A stretch of 64,000 nucleotides of DNA. Source: Gerris lacustris (lineage: Eukaryota; Arthropoda; Insecta; Hemiptera; Gerridae). Below the pieces are notes generated by a model. It worked only from the letters and a program-made list of their open reading frames with translations, ran no database searches and was not told the origin of the DNA. The stretch is from the NCBI GenBank assembly GCA_951217055.1, contig OX578284.1, forward strand, positions 44,295,467 to 44,359,466. The letters run 5' to 3'. This document shows positions 26,807 to 37,541 of the stretch, one piece after another. A program made the translations under genes and the position numbers. The number at the start of each line of letters is the position of its first letter. Position 1 is the stretch's first letter.

Positions 26807-29800
26807 TTATGACATCGCCTCTTCTTCGTCTTCTTCAAGTATTCGATAGTGTCCATGAGCCAATGTGTGCACCTTGTCGGGTAGAATATGCCTTTTGTCG
26901 TCTCGAGATGTTAGCGCCAGTTTGTTTACAGCAACTGTATATAATTTCTGACGAAAGGACCTAATTAGATTGAATTTTGTTGCTATTTCATTATCTTTTT
27001 CAAAAAGGACATCCTTAAAATCGTTAAAATGTAGTTTTTTATTGACAGCAGACTTTTTAATGCCTTTGATTTTTTTAATGGATGACTCACCCTCCTGTCT
27101 GATCGCATACATTTTCGCTCGCAGTCCTATCCATTCTAAAAACTTCCTACCGCTCAGCTCATCTTTAAATTTACCCAAAACCTTTTGATTTGCAACTGAG
27201 TAGCAGGGATGATTTGAGGGTAAATTGCTAAAGTCAAAATGGTGACCAAGGGCTTGCATAGCCTCCAATCTCCAATCCTGACCGAATGATTTAATTAGAT
27301 ATACAAAGCTGTCGGTGTCAGTGTAGGCTAACTTTAGCCTCTCTGGACCGTAATGTCTAAGCATTGTTTCATAGTGAAATGATAGCATCTTGAGCTTAGC
27401 CATTTCAAGAATGCAGAACCCTGCATAGATCGGTTTGTTAAAGGTTATTTTAGTTTTTTTCATATGAATTATTACTAGATTTTCAGCAATAATTGTTCGA
27501 CTTTGAAAATTTGGACGAGCAATCAACTTCTCCGCACTTGACCATTTATTTACTATTCTTAGATCTATTCGCTTCCTAACCTGCTCTATGCACTTGCCAA
27601 ATGTAGCATTATTCAATAGCTTCATAAGGTCTTTTTCAAATTCTGTTTTAGCGGTTTTCCGCTTCTCATTATTGACATTAATGAATGGAGCGAGCCAGGC
27701 AGTTTGTTGAAAACCTATAATCCTATGTACTTTTTTTAACTGACATCCATGGGCCACTACAAATTGAAGCACTCGGTAGTGCAGAACATATCTTTCCTTG
27801 GGGGCTAGAGTCCCTACTAGTTTAATATAATTGGAGCCTGGAGGTTTAAAATGCTGAGGGAGAGGAGGCAAATCATTGAAATAGTCGTGGAGGTGCTCAG
27901 GAATGACTATATCCACTTCGGCAATGTATCCGATATCAGAGTTGTCCGAAACAGTTAATAAGTTTACAGTTTGCGGTTCCACCCAGTGAAAGTTTGACAA
28001 AGGTAGAGGTTGACAGGATGCGAAACCATAAAGATTATTAGCATCTATGTAGCAAAGTTCATTTGATTCATCAGATTTTGCATGTCTAAGACTTACTTGA
28101 GTAAATCCTCCTCTCAAGCCTCGCTCCAAGAGAAGCATCATTGAATAATCACAAATTAATTCCAATTGCTCCCCTGTAATTTTTAGCATACCCTCGAATG
28201 CTAGCCCTGGAAGGCTGTAAAAGTTTACCACCTCTAGGTTGTAATCGGAGTTGAAAAACTCTAGCCTGAAATTTTCATAAATTTCAGCTAGGAGGTAAAC
28301 ATCAGTTTGAAGATATAATTCAGAATAGGTCCTCAAATCTTTAATATTAAACTCGGACCATACATCCTGAGCATGCTTATACTCCTCATCACTAATGCTT
28401 GCATCATTTAGTAAACTGTAAAAATGTTCTCGGGATGGTAAACTTGTTTCGTCCAACTTGTTCCAGTCTGTCATGTAGTCATAGGGCATTTGCCCCTTTC
28501 TTAGTAATAATGCCAATTGTTTTCCCTCATAGTGTTTGGGAAGGATGGAGAACTGTTCGGGAGCTAACGTTTTGACAATTTTGTCTAGACTTGATGGAAG
28601 AAACCTACAAGAATCGAGAAATCTTAGCCACAAATATCGTCCATTGCACCTTATTTTCTTTGAAAATGACATAAATTTTTCTTCATTGTTTGGTATGACT
28701 CTAATTTCCCCTGGAGTTTTGCCCAATTCCCTAACCAGAAATTTAAAATCATAGCCCGAACCGTTGTGAAAGAAAATGGGAAGGAAATCAGGTTTACGCG
28801 CTGCTATATTACACGACTGATGACTGGCCCCTCGATATTTGCTTGTTATATGTTCATGATCGATTACTTTGGGGTCTTCTAATGTAAATTCTAATTTGCA
28901 AAAATAACATACAGTTGCAGATCGGTGAGCCTCGCGTTCATTATCGGTCATACATACAGGGTTATTAATTGAATAATAATAAATTACCTTCTCACCGATT
29001 CTGGTTAAAGTTTTTATTAGTTTAAATGCTGCATCAGGGCCTGTATATATTATCGCTCTATTGAAATCACGGTCTTCACCCACTTCATGCACGTCACTCT
29101 TAACATATATACCATAAGACATTATTTGATGTTCTTGATACTTATTGGTGTAAGGTCTATATTGTCCAGTTTGCTCGTCTGCGACAGGCGGTTCACAGGT
29201 AGCTATTGGCACTAATAATGACTCAATATCACAGTACACTACAAAAGGAATTCGAACCTGATGTCGACCATGTAGTATTTTTAGTTTGTTGTTGTCTTGA
29301 GTTGGCATTATAACTCTTGTAGGTTGACCGATGCAGTCAAGTCTGTGTCTGTAAAGTTTTTCTTCTTTTGTCAAATTCGGCCTATCCTGAAAAAAGCTTA
29401 AACATCGCCTACAGAGAGCTATGGCACCATGGTGTTTGGTCAGTTGACTTTTAATCAGTCGTTCCAACTTAAAAATTCTAACAAAATGATTATGATTATC
29501 TGATGCTAGCAGCAACAGGTCTATACAGAATTCAGCCTCCGATTTTGTATCCCTAAATGGATAAATATTTTCATCTTCGTCCAGAGCAAATATATAAACT
29601 CTTACATTGTTCAGAGCTTCAAATTTATTAATGTCCTTAACAAGAGCTGGATTAGTCATACAGGAAAAATCAAAAACTTTTCCTGAAGGATTTAAAGCTA
29701 AAATAGATTGACGAAAACAGTCATCTGTGTCTGCGTATTGTGTATGATCGCAAGATTTCGTTTTTAAAATCCTAGGCGGAATTGGTATGTTACAGGCAAC

Positions 29801-31715
29801 CCTAAGCGGATTATGCTTACTCAAATTTAATACGATTCCCTCAATAACATTAAGGACATAACCAGACCCGTATCCCTCATAGTCCTCTACCTCGGATGAA
29901 ATTTTATCTACTCCGTCATTTATAATTTGTGATACATCGTCATTGGCAAAAAGCGCCACACTTTTTGTTTTAAAATTACGTTCAACTGTTATTTCAGTAA
30001 TAGGATGGATGTAAATAACGTCTAGACAAAAATTTACACTAACACCAGGCCAGATACTAAGTTGCTGTTCAATTTTTGTTTTTATAACATCAAAAGCTAA
30101 AGTGAAAAATGACTCTAAATCATTGCTGCCATAAATGTTTTTAATATTATATGTTATTAAATTTTTATTAAAAGCACTTTGAATTGTGATAATACCCTCC
30201 TCATCGTTGCAAGGAAATTCATTTCGAGCTAGTTTAGATCGTCTAGATCTTAAGTCAGGCCTACATTCTTTATTATGTTGTTTTAATGCGTTTTTACTAC
30301 GAAATGAGGATTTACAATTAATGCACGTTATGTTTTTACATATCAAGATATGTTTTTTAAGGATGTCCTTTCGAGTCATTGATCTATTACATTTCGGGCA
30401 ATGAAGCTTTAAATTGATGCATTTAGTTTTTAAATGACGAGTTAAATTGTCCTTTCGAGAAAACACAGTGGAGCATTTTCCGCAGGCAAAGGCTTGCACA
30501 TAGCTGAAAATATATAAAAAAATTAAGAAAGCTAACCACTTCAAATTGATATATTAAAAAAATGTTTATTTTATATAAGTGATTCTCTAAAAAAGAAGCA
30601 GTTGCAGTTTTAAAGTTGTTTTTATTTATTTATAAAATAAATTAAAAGAAAGAAAAAGAAAAAATTGAATATTTTTTATAAGTATTTGTTCAAAAAGGTA
30701 CGATTCCACTTTTGAAACCGGTTTTTAATAACTCTGGGAACTCGAGCTCACCTCAGGTGGTTGGCCTTGAAAGGTTAATAACCATTTTTGCAACTCCAAC
30801 TCCAAAACTCGTTCTAGTCTAAAAACTTGAGACATAACATGTCATCCATTCTTTTATAAATCAGCCGTTCTTTTTAGAAGTCAATATATTCTATTTGTCA
30901 AGATTTGAAATCTTTGTACTCACGTTCTCTCAAATTTAAGAAAGCAAAGTAAACAGATGATAATCTTAACTTATAAAACCTAATAAATCTCATGTCAGTG
31001 ATTCATTTTGACTAATAACAATAAAGAATCATCCTTTAATAATTAATATTTAAAAATTAAACTAATATTTAAAAAATGATAAGCCTTAAAAATTATACTT
31101 CCAATAAACATTTATATGTTACTTTCTTAAATTAAATTATACAAAAGAGCAGTCAATGTGCAGTCTAATAGAACAAGTTTAGATTTAGAATTAGTTTATA
31201 CGAGCTGTAGATTTGGGAGACATGTCAGGTCATGCTTCTATGTAATTTTATATATTGACTGCGTGCTTATTAATCTCATGTCAGTAATTCATATTTGACT
31301 AATGAAAAGAAGTTTCCTACTTAAACTAATATCTAAAAATGATAAGACTTGAAAATAATACATCCAATAAATATATATGTGTTACACTCTTAAATTGAAT
31401 ATGCAGTTAGCAACTGAACATATATAGAATTAGTTTTGAAACGAGCTGTAGTTTTGTGAGACATGTCATGTCAAGCTTCCCAGTAATTTGTATATAACTA
31501 GCTGTGCGCTAATAAGCAGAGAATAAGAAGGCTTAAAACAAATTTACTTTGTTTAGAAAAATGTATTTATTGTATTAGTATAACTACTTTCAAAATCAAT
31601 AGTAATTTCCTTCATGTCTTTACAAGTAATATTATTATATATACTCTGACTCTAAGTTTACTAGTTTATACCTTGGTTCAGAAGAGGAGCTGGTACTGGG
31701 GCGAGAAGTTTCCAT
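26807..31715 (-). CDS. polB: Protein-primed DNA polymerase B, two exons
   Basis: Exon 1 is 31715-31672 (14 codons plus 2 nt, donor AG/GTATAA); exon 2 is 30503-26807 (acceptor TTTTATATATTTTCAG/C). The phases fit, giving about 1246 aa. Splicing is needed because exon 2's frame has no ATG before the zinc fingers (it opens at a TTG). Order: three C2HC-type fingers (about 22-95); exonuclease motif I with D440/E442; an HNH/endonuclease-VII-like zinc insertion (about 547-580, C-x2-C...DHEH...C); Exo II NGSGYDF (D600); Exo III YLQTD (D749); polymerase motif A YIDANNLYG (D835); motif B about 972-985; motif C YTDTDS (D1077, D1079); and a KKIKGIKK stretch near 1157. All catalytic residues are present. 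It should replicate the linear element from a terminal protein primer. Confidence 0.9.
30504..31671 (-). other. Intron of PolB (1168 bp) with a diverged tandem duplication
   Basis: GTATAA...TTTTCAG boundaries. About 30985-31265 and 31270-31550 are diverged tandem copies with a ~286-bp offset: CTCATGTCAGTGATTCAT against CTCATGTCAGTAATTCAT, and CGAGCTGTAGATTTGGGAGA against CGAGCTGTAGTTTTGTGAGA. AT-rich, no coding signal. Confidence 0.7.
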
Positions 31716-31748
31716 GATAATGATGAGTAGGCTAGTTGTTCGGAGTGA

Positions 31749-32039
31749 ACTGACTTTCTAGAGGAAATCAGCTGTATATATACTCGATTTTGAACCCTTA
31801 ACGAAAGCATGCTGCCTTAGTTCTGCCCGAGGAGATCTCACCACTCCTTAAAAATCATGCATCCACCTCGTGGTCGCCAGCGCCTCCTTAGCCCCTACAA
31901 AGGAGTTCTCGCCACTCCTTAAAGTCATGCATCTACCTCGTGATCATCGGAGCTCACGTGTTATACATTGTGTGGGCTGCTTTCGTTAAGGGATCCTAAC
32001 TCAGTATAAATACAGCTTAAGTTTCGGGTAAACTTCAGT
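31749..32039. promoter_or_regulatory. Nearly symmetric divergent promoter of PolB (-) and paralog R (+)
   Basis: On each side the order, moving outward, is a perfect 15-bp inverted-repeat half (CCCTTAACGAAAGCA at 31795-31809; TGCTTTCGTTAAGGG at 31978-31992), ~12 bp, TATA (31782-31775; 32005-32012) and ~30 bp later TCAGT (31753-31749; 32035-32039). Leaders are 36 and 35 nt. The centre holds a direct repeat with CCACTCCTTAAA, CATGCATC and ACCTCGTG (about 31841-31879 and 31912-31949) and a CACGTG E-box (31955-31960). Confidence 0.75.
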
Positions 32040-32071
32040 CTGAATTTAACAGCAACCTTGAAAACATCAAC

Positions 32072-32643
32072 ATGTCTTCTTCTTTATCTCAAGCACTCAA
32101 CCAATCGTTGGTATACAACAAGCGGATGAGTATCAAAGATCTCATTAAAGGTAATATAGTTTAAGTTAAAAATTAGAATCAAAAATAAATTTTTTATTAA
32201 TAAAAATTAAATAGAGTATGATATATAGAATCAAATAGAAAATAATAGTTTTTATTTATAAAAATTAAATAGAATATGATATAGCTATGTAATGCTTTAT
32301 ATTAAATTTATAATAGAACAAAACTTTTTACCGACACTTACAAGATTAAAAGCAGATCGAGTCACTATCATATACTAATCAGTTAATTATTTTTTGTTTA
32401 GACAAGCCTTACTTCGTCAAGAAATTTAAGTACTTGGCGAAGAGTAAGTTTGGAGAGAGCCTAATCGCCACTCTGGAAATGGATGAAGAAGGGAGCAAGG
32501 ATGTTTTCCTCCCACAAAGAGTGATGCCAGTCATATCAGAAGAGGTGCTCGCGGACTATAATGAAAAGCCAGACCTCAATCTGGTTTTTAGTGGACTGGA
32601 AGAAGATGGGAAAACTTTCAAAATATCTTTTATTAATGTATAA
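32072..32643 (+). CDS. Small Polinton protein, paralog R (spliced homolog of paralog L)
   Basis: Two exons: 32072-32150 (donor AAAG/GTAATA) and 32402-32643 (acceptor TTTTTGTTTAG/AC). The phases fit and give 106 aa. The product lacks paralog L's N-terminal and C-terminal extensions but shares its core: LNQ, KDK.YF, FG..L.AT, D.FLP.R, EE..A.YN, L.F.G and KISF. The intron falls just before the DK.YF motif; paralog L has no intron there. The promoter has TATAAATA at 32005-32012 and TCAGT at 32035-32039. AATAAA follows the stop by about 20 nt. A function as ssDNA-binding partner of PolB, with which it shares a promoter, is inference. Confidence 0.75.
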
Positions 32644-32661
32644 TAATTTAATTTTATGTTT

Positions 32662-32667
32662 AATAAA
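32662..32667 (+). terminator. Polyadenylation signal AATAAA of paralog R
   Basis: AATAAA 19 nt after the TAA stop at 32641-32643. Confidence 0.65.
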
Positions 32668-33280
32668 TTTTTAAATTGAAATTATCTGGTTGAACATTTT
32701 ATTGTATTACCTAATATCTCTTTTAGCGTTGAAGCCTCTAGGTATTAGTGTTTTACATAGCTGCAGCCGTGAGTTAAAGGCTCGCAGGCTCTGTTATTAC
32801 ATATCAGTGGTCTGAATAAAGTAAGAAATTTTTGTTTAATCAGAGGTGGACACTTTATCACTTATTATTTCACAAATAGATTTAAGTGTATTAGATGTAT
32901 AGTAATCAAAGATTATAATTAGTTTTAGTCATCAAAAAGTTTATTCATTAGATGACAAAATCTTTTCTTGATCAATTGACTGGGATCATTAAATACATTA
33001 CAATTATTTTTATTTGAACTAATTTTATACTTAATTATTTATGATGAAAATATAATAGTTAAGAATAATTTAATTTTAAGAAATATATACAGTTTGTCTC
33101 TTGCTATTAATTTAAAAAAGATTAAGGAAGAGAGGATAACGATGCACAGCGAATCTACTGAAGAAGACACAGTCAAACATGGAAACGGGGTAAGTATTAC
33201 TACTTTTTAGAGTCAGAATCCACCCCCGAAATCATTTTTAAAAATATAACTAGTCTATAGCAATAGCATATGATTGTTTA
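32668..33280. other. AT-rich Polinton right-end spacer with a hairpin and a possible mini-exon
   Basis: AGCCGTGAG (32765-32773) pairs with CTCGCAGGCT (32781-32790) in a 9-bp stem with one bulge. At 33142 an ATG opens 16 codons that run into a strong donor GGG/GTAAGT (33187-33195). No other feature is recognised. Confidence 0.4.
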
Positions 33281-33751
33281 AAAGCACAGAGGCATGTCCA
33301 ATTTTGGCCCTGAACAGAAGGTAAAATCGATACATTACGTATAACAAGACCAATCAGAATCAATTAGAGCCAGTCCCTCCATTTTTCCAAAGTCCAATCA
33401 GGAGAACGTTATCGCCCACCGAGCTCGCCATTGAGCTCGTAATCGAAACCGTCTCCAAAATCAATGGAAATAAGGGTTGAAATCGACACCAAGGCAGGGC
33501 TAATATCAACGAGCGTGCCTCGGGGGCGTGGCCAAAATCGCCAATCAAACTAAAATCAAAACTGGGGGCGGGGCCAAAATACACAATTGACCTAAAATCA
33601 ACATAGGGGCGGGGCCAACATCGCCAATTGGACAAAATCAACCCCGGGGGCGGGGCCAAAATCGCCATTGGGGGCGTGGTCAACGTCAAAGTCGACACAG
33701 GCCACGCCCCCTCCTTCCTCCTGCGAGGTAGCGTCCCCTATATATGCTACT
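33281..33751 (-). repeat. Polinton right terminal inverted repeat
   Basis: Inverse of the left TIR. The outer part, 33751 to about 33375, appears identical including the 41-bp spaced GC boxes; the inner part to about 33281 is diverged and lacks a ~32-bp segment found on the left. Confidence 0.9.
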
Positions 33752-33757
33752 TACACC
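33752..33757. repeat. Polinton target-site duplication, right (TACACC)
   Basis: Exact copy of 17182-17187. Confidence 0.95.
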
Positions 33758-34879
33758 TTAGCAGGTAATTAACATTTTCTTGACTCGGCTTAGCCTCGTT
33801 AGTAAAACAGTACATTTCCTACCTCGGCTTCAGCTCGGAACATAAAAAATTGTAAGCAAAATTCCATTTTGCTGCCTAGTAACATAAACAACTATTTCAC
33901 TTGTGTCATTATTAGCACTGCAAAATTCATTAGTTATTTAAACTTCTCTGTTATATTTATATAAGTATTTATTTTAAGTTATATGACAATTTACTTTCTC
34001 AAATGTGATAAAATGCAAAATCAAAGAGATCCACAAACTTCTAATTATCATATAAAATTAAAATTACACATATAAATAATATACATATAAATAAGAGTTA
34101 ATCAAAAGTAAAATTATATTGAATAATCATGTTTTTGCCTTTGATATGTGTAAACATTTTTAATACAAACAAAATCTCATTATAAACTGGGATCTGGTAT
34201 ATGGGTTTCTAGCTCTCATCTGAAACAGTTATATACTGTCTTAAACATTTACTTTAAGAGAGTAGAATAGTTTCAGAGAAATAATTTCCAATACTGACAT
34301 GTTTCCACAGCTAAATTACTTCTTAAAAAATAATTGCTTGCATACGAGTCTGCAAGACAGTGAGACATTTTTATGTAACGCTTTTTGGTTTTTTTGGTAA
34401 CTTTTTCGAGTTTATGTGCGTAAGTAAAGTAAATTACTTATTTACAGCTGTTTCTACGATGTTGCAATATTAGCAGTGTAACAACACTTTATCTAATGTA
34501 AATAGTATTTGTAAAAATAAGGGGTTGTTTTTAGAGGATACCCACAGTTAATTACACAAAAAAGGGTACGTGGGTTGAGAACTGCTGCTCTAGACTAGAC
34601 TTTACTAAGTGTAGTAGAGTAGAAGAGCGCTGGGCTACAGGCTATAGAGTGGGGGAGAACCGAAGGCAGCCGAACCTACACGTCCCGTTCTCGGTTGCAT
34701 TCGAGTCCGCGGTAGGGGAAGGTCCTACAGCTGTAAACTGGATTGCAAACCTCCTATAGGTTTCTGAATTCTCTGTCACACTTTTCTGAGTTTTTAGGTA
34801 ACATAACGCTTTTTGAGGTATGTTCCATAGCCTAAACATAAAAATGTCAAAAAGAGCGTTGTTAGTGGTATACTTATAT
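33758..34879. other. No gene recognised
   Basis: AT-rich. A GC-richer patch at about 34640-34760 gives a frame with GPSPTADSNATENGT-like wording that resembles a repeat-derived pattern rather than a gene. Confidence 0.4.
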
Positions 34880-35170
34880 TTTTTCACTATGTACTATATA
34901 GTCCAGGAGATAGCGTGCCAAAAAATGACTAACATGAAGCTAGAATTTTGTGTACAAGTTAAAATCTTTTAGTGCCCATTGAGAATATGTGGTCGACTAT
35001 GTTCGCCTGCGGGACATAGCTTGACAATAGGCCTGTGAACAAAAACAAAATGGAGGAGATCGGCCATATCCCGCCCATTATGGCGGACAATGTGATTTTC
35101 ATGATCCCAAGTACAAAATTAGTTAGTAGACTAAAAATCAAGTTGATTTTAGTTTGTCACCTAATAGCTT
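34880..35170 (+). repeat. Interspersed repeat family F, copy 1
   Basis: AGTCCAGGAGATAGCGT, AACAT.AAGCTAGAATTTTG, ATGGCGGACAATGTGATTTT and GTACAAAATTAGTTAGTAGA recur in the same order at 63655-63850. Confidence 0.7.
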
Positions 35171-35309
35171 AGTAATTCAAATATTACTCTAAATCAAAGT
35201 AGACACATATCAAGTGACAGATTTTTGCTAAATAAACAAAAGTGATTCATTTTACATCCTCGCTTTTTTTCTTCTATTTTAGGGAATTTCGATTATACGT
35301 ATTTTGATT

Positions 35310-35367
35310 AGCGTCGATTATCCGAATAATGGGTAGTTCCATTAGTTCGGATAATCGACGCTCTACT
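35310..35367. mobile_element. Tiny pogo/Tigger-like TIR remnant
   Basis: AGCGTCGATTATCCGAATAA and its inverse TTCGGATAATCGACGCT face each other across ~15 bp and end CTCTACTG. CAGTAGAGCGTCGATTATCC-type ends are typical of pogo/Tigger elements in arthropods (inference); no internal sequence remains. Confidence 0.5.
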
Positions 35368-35369
35368 GA

Positions 35370-35905
35370 TCTACTGTATCTAATAAAATATAAATATGAA
35401 TTAATGATAAACATAGAAATATATTTTAAAAGAAAACATAGAAATATATTTTGAAATGCTGTAAGATTTTATTATTTTATATATTTCAAGTGGTGGCCTC
35501 TTTAAAATTATAATCATGAAAAATCTCTGAAAATTATTCAAATATGTTCCTATTTGTTTATATTATTTTTTGGAGAAAAAGAGAACCAAAATATAAATAA
35601 AAGAAAATCTAAAAGCATACACTAACTAACTATATAAAGAGAGAATCTATATTATGCGGGGTATTTTGACCACGATATGTTTCGAAAAAAGCATGAAGAG
35701 GAGAAGAAATTATTTGAAAAGCAAACGAGAAAAGAGTCAAAGATCAAATGAACTTCATCTCCCTAAAGTAATTTTTAACACAAAGGTAACCAGATATTCG
35801 TATGTAAAAAAACCAACAAATACATGGTATATGAGAGGTTATATGGGTTGTTTTATCTCTCTATTTGGTGAAATTTTAAAACTAAACATAATAAAAATAG
35901 CTTCC
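35370..35905. other. No gene recognised
   Basis: A 213-codon frame at 35654-36295 runs into the family C repeat and its GTCTGTCTG block, so I do not support it as a gene. Confidence 0.45.
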
Positions 35906-36765
35906 GTTACCTTCGGTAAGCTCGGAAGCAATATATATATTTTATTTTATTTTTGCCTCCAAGCTTATCGCAGGTTAAGGAACCTATGTGATCATTTTGA
36001 AGAACGGAAATGTTTTATGATTTCGATTTTAAAAATTCTAAGCAGAAATTCGTTGAGGCATCAGGGAACATTTTTGGTTTCATGTCTGTCTGTCGGTCAA
36101 TCGGTCTGTCTGTCTGTCTATCCAACCTATCATAAAAACAACTCGATCGATTTTAATGAAATTTGGATAGTGGGTCATAATTTGCCCGTTGTTGGTCCCA
36201 AATTAGGTTCAACCTTGTGCGTCAATTTTTTTCTTTTCCACATGCGCACAAACATACTTTTATTTACACCAATATCTTTAAAAGTACTCATCTGACTTTT
36301 ATGAAAATTGATTGGTTTGTCGAAAGTAGACCGTTGATAGCATTGAAGCATTGAAGCTTTTTTAGCATTGAATTGTTTTTGACTTCCAAGTTTACCAAAG
36401 GTAACGGAAGCATTATGATCAAGCTGAAAAAATCTTGCTAGACAGAAATCTCTTTCTGACATTATGGAACATTTTTGGTCCGTGTCTGTCTATCGGTCTG
36501 TCTGTCTGTCGGTCTGTCTGTATGTCGGAGCGAACCAACATATCTTAAAACTACTCGTCCGATTTTGATGCAATTTTCGGTCCCATGTTTGTATGTCGGT
36601 CAGCACTTTTGCAAAATTCCATATCTTATATTATAATCTCTTTATTAATTTCAACCATCTTTGCCCATAAAATCTCCCTCATGCACACAAAACTTTTTAT
36701 TTCTAACACCTATACCATTAAAAGTAACATATTCATCAGTGTTTAAAGAAATTTGAATGGTCCCA
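35906..36765 (+). repeat. Two tandem-placed copies of interspersed repeat family C
   Basis: The first (about 35935-36345) and second (about 36385-36765) both run TTACC..AGGTAA.GGA, GATCA.., GGGAACATTTTTGGT-like, (GTCTGTCTGTCGGTCTGTC) and AACCAACATATCTTAAAA or equivalents. The second is truncated. Confidence 0.7.
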
Positions 36766-37541
36766 TACTAATTTTAACCATCGGCGCAATATATAATATT
36801 GAAATAAAAATAAATATGACCTCACTTGAATTTTCTTTATGAATTTAATTTCCTCTGCAATTTCTCTCCAAATTCAACAATGTCCGAGACAGATATACCA
36901 TTTAAAATTTCTCTTCCGAACACGAATCACTTTTATCTCTTGATATATTTTGCCTTTTGACTATATTCTACTTATGAAAAGAGAAAATCAGTGATGCAAT
37001 CCACACATGGAACTTTCAAATTCATGGTATTAAGAGATCAAAAGACATAATTTCCGGACTCCAACCATATCTTCCCTTATGAAGGTAGATTATTACCCAG
37101 ACAACAACATACTGGATTATTATAAAGATAACTAGCTTTTAACTAAGTTCCCTTTTAAAACTAGTATTTTGTCAGGTAAAAATGAGTTGTTTGTACAAAG
37201 ATTTCAAGAAGCATAATTTCACTGACTAACTATATGCATGACTAGGTTCTATCATTAAAGCAAGCGTACTGTAATTAATATTTAATATTAAGAAAATAGT
37301 CAAATTATGAGAGTCATAGTTAAAGATGATCAGTGGAAAAGATGGGAGTTGAGTGTGTGGTGCTTTCCTACCGTCATAGATTATTTATTAAATACACCTT
37401 AACTAACCATCTATCTGAACCCCTTAATAAACTCTCATGACCCGCAGTTGTTTAAACTATTATTATGAATGTATCACATTAATAAACAATAGTTTCTGCT
37501 TGTATATTGAGTAAGATATTGGTTAAAAAAGTAGTTTTTAC
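36766..37541. other. No gene recognised
   Basis: AT-rich, no motif. Confidence 0.45.

Larger units (their letters stand above)
17188..33751. mobile_element. Complete Polinton/Maverick element, 16,564 bp
   Basis: It starts AGTAGCATATATAGGGG and ends with the inverse, matching the AG-start rule of Polintons, and sits in a perfect TACACC duplication. It encodes protein-primed PolB, integrase, packaging ATPase, adenain-like protease, double jelly-roll major capsid protein, penton, a PLA2-domain minor capsid protein and several small conserved proteins. All recognisable frames are intact. Gene order is almost entirely minus strand, with one plus-strand gene near the right end. The outer TIR parts appear identical between arms, so insertion is probably recent. 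Whether it makes particles cannot be told from sequence. Confidence 0.95.

Noticed and set aside
35654..36295. 213-codon frame
   Set aside because: Its second half is repeat family C with the GTCTGTCTG block; no motif in the first half.
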